Assembly: GCA_010015805.1 (NCBI GenBank)
Contig: ML978132.1
Location: forward strand, 496,001-560,000
DNA from: Rhizodiscina lignyota
Lineage: Eukaryota; Ascomycota; Dothideomycetes; Aulographales; Rhizodiscinaceae
DNA length: 64,000 nt
Direction of reading: 5' to 3'
Part shown: piece after piece, positions 56,053 to 64,000 of the stretch
Layout of the letters: every line of letters starts with the position of its first letter
Numbering within the stretch: position 1 is the stretch's first letter
Made by a program: the position numbers and the translations under genes
The notes under the pieces: model-generated
What the model was told of the DNA's origin: nothing
The model's input: the letters and a program-made list of their open reading frames with translations, nothing else
Database searches by the model: none

Positions 56053-57595
56053 AGCTTCGCTTTAAGGTCGAAGCGGCTTCTTCTTCAGCCAAATTTAATA
56101 TCTGCGCAGGCTTACTTTCATGTCATGTTTCCTTTCTTCTATTACCAAAGCCATAGCTGTATAGCTATGTCTGGATGTAGTGAATTCCCTTGAATTTCGT
56201 CTTTCCCACGGATATCGAGTTTCTCTTTGACTGGATACACTCGATTAGCTCCTCTTCTACGCGTGGAGGTTGAGCTTTTATTTGATTATATACAGGAGCT
56301 CAACTTGCAATCTGTAGAATAGATCGAGCTTTGCTTGCACCTCGAGGTACCCTTCTTCTATCGGTGACACGATGGCTCGACAGGTTCACCTCGACATGCG
56401 AATGGCCCTCTTATACCGAATTCCAGTATTTGGCCAGCACCGTCTATCTTCCACACTTCGATTCTTCCATCTAAAGTGCAGACAAGCGCGCAGGCTCTCG
56501 TCAACACTAAGTTGACCTTCTTCTGCGACAATGCCGTATTTGAAGAGCTTGAATTAGACGTGGAAAGAAGGCTCTTTCGTCCAAAGCGCAAGCATGCGCG
56601 GAGCCTCTCGCCGACTCCAAGCTTCTCTTCTTCCGTGGCAATTACCACATTCCAGAAGCTTCAATTGCACGTGGAAAGAAGGCTCGTCTACTTGAAATCC
56701 AATGCTGGTTGAGCTTCCATTCAAATTTCCTTGGTCATTCTTATATCCAAAGTGCATGTGCTGCGCCAGCGCTATGCCAATGCCGAGTCTCCCTTCTTCC
56801 AAAGCAATTCCCACATTCATCCAGTTTCGCTTTGATCTAGAAAGAAGCCTCTTCTGCACAAGATGTAGCATTTTGGCAGCTTCATTAGCAGTCCAGACGA
56901 ACATTCTTGTGCCCCGTGTGCACGTGATCCGGGGGCATTACGTCAATGACGAGTTTCGTCTCTTCTCTCCCAATTGCAAACCCCGAATAGCTTCATTTCC
57001 ATTCCAAGTGGTCATTCTTCTTTCCCTTGGACACGTACTCACCCAGCATGCCCTCAACGCCAAGTGTCCCTTCTTCTATTGCTTTTGCAACGTCTGTATA
57101 GCTTCAATTGCATGTGAAGACACTACTCTTCCGTGAAAGATAAGGCCTTTGTACAGCTTGTATCAAGTTTGCGGCGATCTTTCTTCTTTCCCAGGTGCTG
57201 GTATTCCTGCTAACGTCCTCACCCCTAAGTCCCCCTTCTTTCGTCCTATTTGCAACAGCTGTGTAGCTTCAATTGAATGTAGCGATATCTCAGTCCGAAG
57301 AAAGATACAGCATTTGTGCAGCCTGTACCAGGTTTGTGGCAACCGTTCTGTTGTCCTGAGTGCAGGTATATACTCAGCGGAGCCTCACTACCAACTCCCC
57401 CTTCTTCTATCGCATTTGCAGTGCCTGTACAGCTTCAACTGGACGTTGAGAAACCGCTAGTCGACGAAGGATACAGCGATTATACAGCCTGTATCAAGTT
57501 TGTTGCAACCTTCCTTCTATGCAATTTACAATGCCTTTCAAGATTCAATGCAGTTAATGTCACGATCAATCAGTCACAGCATGAACAAGTGTACA
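56053..57595. repeat. Diverged 55-bp tandem array with about 166-bp higher-order unit
   Basis: Units beginning AGC(T/C)T recur with very constant spacing. Clear unit starts are 56492, 56546, 56602, 56657, 56712, 56768, 56823, 56878, 56989, 57045, 57100, 57155, 57265, 57320, 57376, 57431, 57486 and 57541; steps are 54-56, or twice that. Units fall into three types: A (AGCTTCAATTGCACGTGGAA), B (AGCTTCCATTCAAATTTCCT, later AGCTTGTATCAAGTTT) and C (CCCTTCTTCTATTGCATTTG core). The order is mostly A-B-C, giving a 165-166 bp super-unit, with A-C dimers of 111 bp at the left end. Individual copies are strongly diverged, but spacing is not. Minus-strand translation of type C units repeatedly gives an EEGxLGV-like motif, so the array may derive from a protein repeat. 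Confidence 0.8.
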
Positions 57596-57701
57596 AGCAA
57601 CGTTTCGTTTCATTGCTAAGAATATTTTGCCTTACTGCGATGGAGTAAGAAGCCAAGACGCACCTAATCGGTGCAGAAGAAGAAGCACACTGCTCTGCTG
57701 T

Positions 57702-60700
57702 CTAGAAGCCAAGCTGCTTGGCCAACTGCTTCTCCCTCTGCACCAACTGGTGCATCTTGGACTTCTTCTCCATCGCAGTCCGGAACCTCCTCCTCAGCCC
57801 CTCCTCCCCCTCCTTGCTGAGTTGCCCACGTACGCACGCCATTTCAAGCGTGCTGTACGCGGGCAACTCACCCGCCTCCTCCGCCTCCTTCAGCGCCTCC
57901 TCCGCGCGCCTGCTGTATGCCAACAGCCAGGCCACGCAACACTCATCTGGCCCTAGGCCGGGGGGTGCCGCCGCCGTCGGAGCCACCGCCTTCTGCTTCT
58001 TGAACAGAAGCCGCTCCATCCACGTGCGTGTGGACTCCGCGACGGTAACACCACCCCGGGCCCACTCTTCCAAATACTTCTCCGTGTACCACCCGTGGTA
58101 CACGGCACCCAGCTCCGTCGTCATGCTGTGCATCAGCACAGCCTTGTGCAGGATGCCGCCCGCACCGCTCATGACCCACAAGAAGTAGGTGTCTAGCAGG
58201 GACTTCAAGTCCCCATACACCGTCTGGTGCGCAGACTGGTGTTCCATTACCAACTTCTTGGCAGTCATGAGCGGTGGGAGGACGTCCTCCAGCCCCGAGG
58301 CAAGTACGGCCTGCGCTTCCTCACGGAAGGCGCGGTGGATGTCGCCGATCCTTGCGGCCAGGCCGTCAATGCTCCGCACCGTCTTGCCGGTGCTCGGCGT
58401 GGGAGGGTAGACGGCCGACGAGGCCGAAGCGATCGTGTACTTGTCGGGGCTCTGCAGGCTCGAACTGCGGGGAGGGAAGGCGGCATCCTGCTGGCTGGCT
58501 GTGCGGCCCTGATCAGCGGCGCGGCGCTCGGCGAGAAGAGACAGAGCGGACGACGGCAGCCCAGTGAGAGCGAACGTCTCGTACTCGGAAGCCGCTTGAT
58601 GGGATTCGAACCCAAGCTGTCCTGCTGTGTACTTCTTGACATCATCCTCGGGTATCTGGATGTTCAAGTCAGGCATGTCGCGGCGCCGCCGCAAAGGGGA
58701 AGCTGTCGGGGGCTTCTTCTCGACTTCAGTCGGTTCCTGTGAGTAGACACTCGAGGCTGGGCGCGCGGGCCCGACAGTCTTGTTCCACTGACTGGAGCTC
58801 TGGGCGACATCGGCCGGAGATTGTGCCCTTTCTTTGCCTCTGCGCTTCTTGACTGGGCTGGGGCTATCATACAAGCTGTCATCATCATTATAAGCCTTGT
58901 AGAAGCTCGGCGACACGGAGCTAATGCTACCAACATCTTCAAGCTCATCACGAGGTGCAGTGCCGGTGACCGATGGAGTAACTCTCTCCTTTCCTTTGCC
59001 CTTGTAGTTTGCGCTCTCGGAGCCGGCGGGACCTGCGGAGTAGCTTGGGGTAAGAGACTGGATGCTTCCAGTGTCGCTTAGTGCATCGTCGTTCAGGTCG
59101 GGAACGGTTGGGCTGTCGTCGCGCCCTTCGAGGGCTGCCAAGGCGGCATCACGAGTCTCACCTCTGGGAGAGGATGAAACTGTAGCGATGGGACCGTAGA
59201 GGGCGGCGAGTGTATTCTCGGCAGCAAACTTCGTGACTGTTGCCTGTGATGTCTCTTGTCTTCCGCTGCGGCCTTCAAGTTCTGCGAGACTCTTGTCGAA
59301 TGGCGACGGGAGCGGCGGCGTGCTCGATGCGTCCGGAGCAAATGGATCTTCACCTCGTACGTCCAAAGCCCACCTGACGGTCTTTTTCGAAGACGCGGAG
59401 CTCTGAGTGCCTGCGCGGCTACGTGCGAAGGACGATTCGGATTTTGGTGTTGCAGCTCCAGTGGCCTCGCTTTGTGAAGGCTTGTTAGAGCTTGTGAATG
59501 AGCTCTTGCTGATCGCTGGTGGGAAAGATGACTCCGACTTTGGTGTTGCTGCTCCACTGGCCTCGCTTTGTGAAAGTTTGTCATAGCTTGTGAGCGAAGT
59601 CTGGCTGATCTCGGCTGACAGACGTTGAGCCTTCTCTGCTGCGCCCTGGTGAATCTTATCACCCTCTTGCTCTTCGACCTTCCTCTTGGCTCCCAAGTTT
59701 GGTGTGTCCTTCTCACGCTCTAGCTGTTTCTTTGTCGAGATTAAGCTTGTGTCAGGGCCCTCATCATCTGCCTCGATGATCCTGCTGACTCTCTCGTCGA
59801 AATAGCCAGACTTGTCGGATTCGGAACGCTTGACTGGAAGACGCGAGGGTCTCTCTCCCGTGGACTTGGGCAAGCTCGAACTGCGCGGCGAGATTGACAT
59901 CTCCTGGAGACCTTCGATGGTCTTATGCGTGTCGACCTTTGGGCGTGGAGACAGCATGGCAGGTGACTTCTCAAGGACTGGCGACCGCGTCGCGTCTGGG
60001 TCTGGCGTCGAGACCTTCTCGAAGAAGTTGCTGATCTTCTTCATGATGGGGAACTTTGGTGTTGTGGCGGGTGAGTTGGCCTCTTTCACTCGGCGAAGCT
60101 CTTCAGGAGATGGCGGGTTAGGAAGGAATGGACCTGAACTATTCAGAAATTCGGCGAGGTCGAGCTCTTCTCTGCGTGTTCTTTGGTTGGAGAACTCGTC
60201 TGCGTGGCTGGATGAAGCGGAAGCTGGAGGGTTTTGGTCTGCTTGTGCAGAGCTGGGGATGTTCAGTCGGGCAGGACGTGGAACCAAGCGCGGAGTTTTG
60301 GGTGTGTTCAGACGTGAAGAGCTCTGAGAAGAGCCTGGTAGAGGCGTGACCTGTTGACTTCCATCGCGACTAGCAAGATCGACACGGCTTGGGGTGATGA
60401 TCTTTGGAGTGGTTGGAGTGTTCTCCTGTGATGCCAGCTTGTGAGCCTCACTGATGGCAGAGAGGTCGACGTGCCTTGGTGTCGCGGGCTTCGGTGGGTC
60501 CGACATGTTCAACTGCGAGACGCTTGCAGCACCGATGCCGTAGAGAGCGAAAGGGTCGGTGTTTTGCAGCACTGGTTCGCTTGGAGTGTTCAGGGAGAGT
60601 GTGCTTTTGCTCTGGGGCAGCTTCCAGAAGCTTGGACTCTTGGGAAGTTTCGAGGAGCTTGGACTCTTCTGAACCGCTGAGCTTGGTGGCTTCAGACGCG

Positions 60701-61173
60701 ACGAATTTGCAGACGTGTTCTCTGGAGACTTGTGCTCCGCAGATGTGTGCGCTTTAGAGACGGGCACCGGAATCTTGGACGCCTTCTGTGGAAGTGTGCT
60801 GTCTGTAGATGTGTTGACCGGGAAAGTAGACGCGTGCTGTGGAATTGTGTGCGCTGTAGATATGTCGGCCAGAGACGCAGACGGGTGCTGTGGAGCCGTG
60901 TATCCCACACGCTGGGTGGCGCTTGACGAGCGGTGACGGGAGGTAAGTGTTGGTGTAGAGAAGTTTCTCGCACCGTAGATAGAACTCAGTAGTGCTGGTG
61001 CTAAGTTGTTTGAGTTTCCGCGCTCACGCACAGGAGGTGCGTCGGGCTGATGAGGCGGTCCTGATTGATAGCGAGGTAACACCGTGTTTCAATAAGATTC
61101 GCGTAGCTCAAGCACTCTTACCAGCATCCTGGAGGTTCTGCTTGCTCTTTTTGTGCGGGAGTTTGTTGGACAT
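57702..61173 (-). CDS. Large disordered protein with helical C-terminal domain, unknown
   Basis: Exons 61122-61173 and 57702-61060 give 1136 residues. The first exon encodes MSNKLPHKKSKQNLQDAG; the acceptor at 61061 was chosen for phase, joining GGPPHQPDAPPVRERG. About the first 850 residues are Ser/Pro/Thr/Lys-rich and disordered, with many SP and TP sites (ATPKFPIMKK, TPKIITPSR) that look like kinase targets. It has internal repeats: a roughly 20-residue degenerate block near residues 60-110 and a near-duplicate SGAATPKSESSF / TGAATPKSESSF pair. The last 230 residues are predicted helical and less biased (DGLAARIGDIHRAFREEAQA, HGWYTEKYLEEWARGG) and end with a Lys-rich helix. I do not recognise a family. 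A cytoskeletal or polarity scaffold is one guess from composition only. Confidence 0.8.
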
Positions 61174-62971
61174 TGTCCTTGATGCGCAGTAAACAAGTAA
61201 CACGGTGAGACGCGAAACTTAACTTGAGCACGCGGCGGCGAAGTGGTTGGCGCTATGCAACAAGATTCTGTGCGAATAGAGATTGCAATAGGCACGTAAA
61301 CAATACAGCCGAGTGCAGTAGAGAAGAGAGGCGTTGAGGCGAGGTCCAAAATTGAAACTCGCAAAGGTGAAGTGGAGTGAGTGAGGTTGGGAGAGCGAGG
61401 TGGTGGAGGGAAGTTAAATTTGTTCGCACACGCGCTAGGCAGCAGGGGGTCCAATCGTATTGTTTTGCTCGAGTGAAGCGAAGGTGTTACTCAGTGTTGT
61501 GGCGGAGTGAAGAGATAGTGGGTGGTCCTGATGTATCTGCGGAACGCCCCCTTGGCAACCACCCACTCTGCCCCAGAGAGAGCACCGTATTAAGCAGACT
61601 TCTTCAGACACGAGGAGTCGATAGGAAAGCACAGTTTAAAGCGGAGAGATAGGTTGGGTGGGGAAAATGTAGCGTTGCAGGGTCATCATGGGCTCCCGAT
61701 GTTGCAAAAGCGAGGACAACAGTAGTAGAGCAGCAGGCACAAGACGGACGGCGACGAGATTGACTGTGTTTAAGTGAAATTCTTTTGCATGCTCTCTTGG
61801 GTGCTGTCAGAGGCGCCATTTCTGATTATATTGAATTGGCGACCCTTTTCACTCAAGACTCGAATTTTGCAAGAAAAGCGGAAGAGATTAAAAAAAAACC
61901 GGCCTCCACCAGAATCAAACGGATCTGCAAAAGAGAACTCTTGACCCTGACCTACACTGTCGCCGTTAACTTTTAAAGTGTAGAAACCCCCTAGCATTTC
62001 GGGTTGTTTCTGTTACGACCGGTTCGATTCGAGCGAAGATTAGAGGAGGGAGGACGATGGCGTGGCTTCGCCATGTAATTATTCACACCCTCCGTCGGGA
62101 TAAAGCAGCTAGCTTACTGAACTAATCGTTTGCCAAACATGTGGGCTTAGATTGTGGTTAGATATATATCGTTTAGTTTAATTGGGGCCAGGTGGTACTT
62201 ACTAGTGCATATGCTACTATTCTTCCAACCTTCGTCTCCTTTCCAAGCAGCCATATTTCACTCCCGGAGGACAAGAGCAGGAATTTGCTCAGCACTCTTA
62301 CTAGTGGTTGGCAGGCTACGAGTACCATAGGGCCGTCTGGAACTATAGTCGGCCGATTGCCTGCTCAGATTTCGTACGCGCTCCGAGGGACTCATGGCAG
62401 GAAGTTCCCAGCGCGCTATTCGCATACGTCGTCATCACGGCAAGTCCCATCCATCTTGGGCAGTGTAGGCTCCGCGTAGACGTTACCGTCACGACTGGGC
62501 ATACTTTTACACATTCAACGAAGAGGGGCCAGGCATAGCGAGAACGATAGGAGTTGGATTGGGTATTGGGCAACCGGCTCCGGCAAGGCAACATTTCCGG
62601 GAGATACATGCACGACTTCGATGCCAGGAGGCTCATTGAACACTGGTGAAGAAGTTATTATGCATATTTTCCCAAGCTAAGGCAATATCGTTGAACGAAA
62701 CATGTGTAAGAGAAGCAAAATGCTATGTCACGTCCGGTCAGAACTCGGCATGACTAACTGAACAGAAGATGCTTCTAAAGAGGAAGCCATTTAGAATCAA
62801 AAATGAGAATAAACTCAACGTGGTGACTCTCCTTCAACCGCTCTCCACCCTACCCCCACCCATGACTCCAAAGATATGTGGGCTCCGATTAGTGTATCTT
62901 TTAGCATTGCTCTATTTCCAATCATCAAAACTTTTTATATGACAAGTCGCTATGCATCGCTATGCATGTAA
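61174..62971. other. Intergenic, no gene seen
   Basis: 1.8 kb upstream of the large disordered-protein gene and downstream of aspartate kinase. Frames at 61377-61652 and 62192-62540 lack domains. A GGTTCGATTCG near 62021 resembles a tRNA T-loop, but no tRNA can be folded around it. Confidence 0.45.
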
Positions 62972-64000
62972 TCATGAATCGAGGAAGGTAAAGAGATTCG
63001 TATGAACGACGTTCAACGCACGGTCGGCGTCACGCTCTTCGATCACACACGAGATGTTGATCTCGCTAGCACCTACTTCGAGTGTCAATTCTGATTCCTG
63101 GGGCCATTGGGAGCTCCCATGATAGTCGAGCTTACCTTGAGATATCATCTCAATATTGATATCATTCTCTCCCAAAACGGAGAAGAATTTTCCCGATATG
63201 CCGACCATATTCTTCAGCTGCTTGCCCACCAAGCTCACAATGGCCATCTCGCCAACCAGGTCAATGGCGCCAAACTTCTTCAAGTCAGTGATAGCGCCAT
63301 GCAGGTCTTGGTCCTGGATTTGGAGTTCCTCCTCGCCACCACCGCTCAGCATTGCCGATTCCGAGTGCAGTGCCATGGAGACATGCACCTCGCTGGAGGA
63401 AATCAGATCCACAGAAAGATGCCACTTATCCAAGATGGAAAAGATGTTCATGAGGAAGCCATGTGCACGGGTGCGCTTGTTACTGTGAACGTTCAGAACA
63501 ACAATGTTGTGCTTGATCGTGACGGCAGTGGGCCTCTTCGGGCGCTGCCCATTGGCTACCAGATTGCTTGCAGAGCGTGTGCGGAAGAGAGGGTTCTTGA
63601 CCACCAACTGATCTTCGGCATCTGGGTAGATGACGGTGCCTTTGATGCGAGGGTTCATAACATTCTTAATCCGGATTGGAATCTTAGCACGGATAACTTG
63701 TTCCATGGTAAAGGGGTGGATAACCTCCGAGCCATAGAATGTCAATTCAGCGGCCTCTGATGGTGTGACAGAATCGAGAAGATGCGCCGTGGCCACCTTG
63801 CGAGGATCGGCAGTGAAAATTCCGTCAACTTCCTTCCAGATCTGAAGCTCCGAAGCACGCAGGCCCACGGCAACAAGAGCGGCACAAAGATCAGTGTACC
63901 CACGTCCAACAGAGGTCAGTAGGCCTCCTGGCACGTTTCCAAAAAATCCAGTGATGACCGGTACTTTGTCGCCGCAGGAGCGCACCACGTCTACAAAGGT
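62972..64000 (-). CDS. HOM3: Aspartate kinase, C-terminal half
   Basis: The frame runs off the window end, so the N-terminal kinase part is missing. Exons seen are 63136-64000+ and 62972-63072. The kinase end reads VPVITGFFGNVPGGLLTSVG and GRGYTDLCAALVAVGLRASE, followed by WKEVDGIFTADPRKV, as in fungal Hom3. Two ACT-type regulatory domains follow (NIVVLNVHSNKRTRAHGFLM; MAIVSLVGKQLKNMVGISGK), the site of threonine feedback in this family. The intron 63073-63135 is 63 bp, lacks stops and keeps frame; splicing gives EMISQ-GASEINISCVIEE, the conserved form. The enzyme phosphorylates aspartate, first step to threonine, methionine and (in bacteria) lysine; cytosolic. Confidence 0.96.
   Translation of the reverse strand, partial: TFVDVVRSCGDKVPVITGFFGNVPGGLLTSVGRGYTDLCAALVAVGLRASELQIWKEVDGIFTADPRKVATAHLLDSVTPSEAAELTFYGSEVIHPFTMEQVIRAKIPIRIKNVMNPRIKGTVIYPDAEDQLVVKNPLFRTRSASNLVANGQRPKRPTAVTIKHNIVVLNVHSNKRTRAHGFLMNIFSILDKWHLSVDLISSSEVHVSMALHSESAMLSGGGEEELQIQDQDLHGAITDLKKFGAIDLVGEMAIVSLVGKQLKNMVGISGKFFSVLGENDINIEMISQGKLDYHGSSQWPQESELTLEVGASEINISCVIEERDADRALNVVHTNLFTFLDS

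Noticed and set aside
62015-62035. GGTTCGATTCG resembling a tRNA T-loop
   Set aside because: No matching A-box, acceptor stem or anticodon arm could be found around it.

Overview
The window is nuclear DNA of a filamentous ascomycete, most likely a dothideomycete. The evidence is short introns (about 40-115 bp) with GT...AG ends and CTAAC-like branch sites, genes on both strands without operons, CT-rich leaders, and families typical of Pezizomycotina: NACHT-ankyrin STAND proteins, FLDLPAELR F-box-like proteins, the NACHT-associated fungal N-terminal domain, and hephaestin-type copper oxidases. No intact transposon, CRISPR array, tRNA or rRNA was found. Exon models come from reading the sequence and joining frames at plausible splice sites; they have no transcript support.

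Layout. 1-13.4 kb is accessory: the 3' part of a NACHT-ankyrin gene, a secreted GMC oxidoreductase, a serine beta-lactamase-like hydrolase, a C78 (ZUFSP-type) deubiquitinase with a possible extra C-terminal exon, a tandem 156-bp duplication and an F-box-like gene. 14.1-20.5 kb holds a 1410-residue protein that looks like a catalytically dead USP7 relative carrying MORN repeats and a RING finger, then deoxyhypusine synthase. 22.9-29.2 kb is a 2111-residue two-SANT Snt1/NCoR-like corepressor. 30.7-36 kb holds a GNAT acetyltransferase, a C2H2-like protein and a two-domain multicopper oxidase with a damaged trinuclear copper site. 37-41 kb holds RAD14/XPA, a glutathionyl-hydroquinone reductase and a GFA-domain protein. 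42.6-46.9 kb holds a STAND-associated N-terminal-domain protein, an SDR and PHO88/SND3. 47.8-54.8 kb holds a small acidic nuclear protein, a P450, the BUR1/CDK9 kinase, complex I subunit NDUFB2 and a small secreted protein. 56.05-57.6 kb is a remarkably regular, highly diverged 55/166-bp repeat array. 57.7-61.2 kb is a 1136-residue disordered protein, and 63-64 kb is the C-terminal half of aspartate kinase.

The genes do not form one pathway. Housekeeping genes (DHS, RAD14, PHO88, BUR1, NDUFB2, HOM3, SNT1) are interleaved with lineage-specific enzymes and secreted proteins. Functional neighbours worth noting are the convergent glutathione-linked pair at 39-41 kb and the divergent BUR1/NDUFB2 promoter. 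The best candidates for something undescribed are the pseudo-USP7-MORN-RING protein, the copper oxidase that keeps its type 1 site but has lost three trinuclear histidines, and the 166-bp higher-order repeat array.
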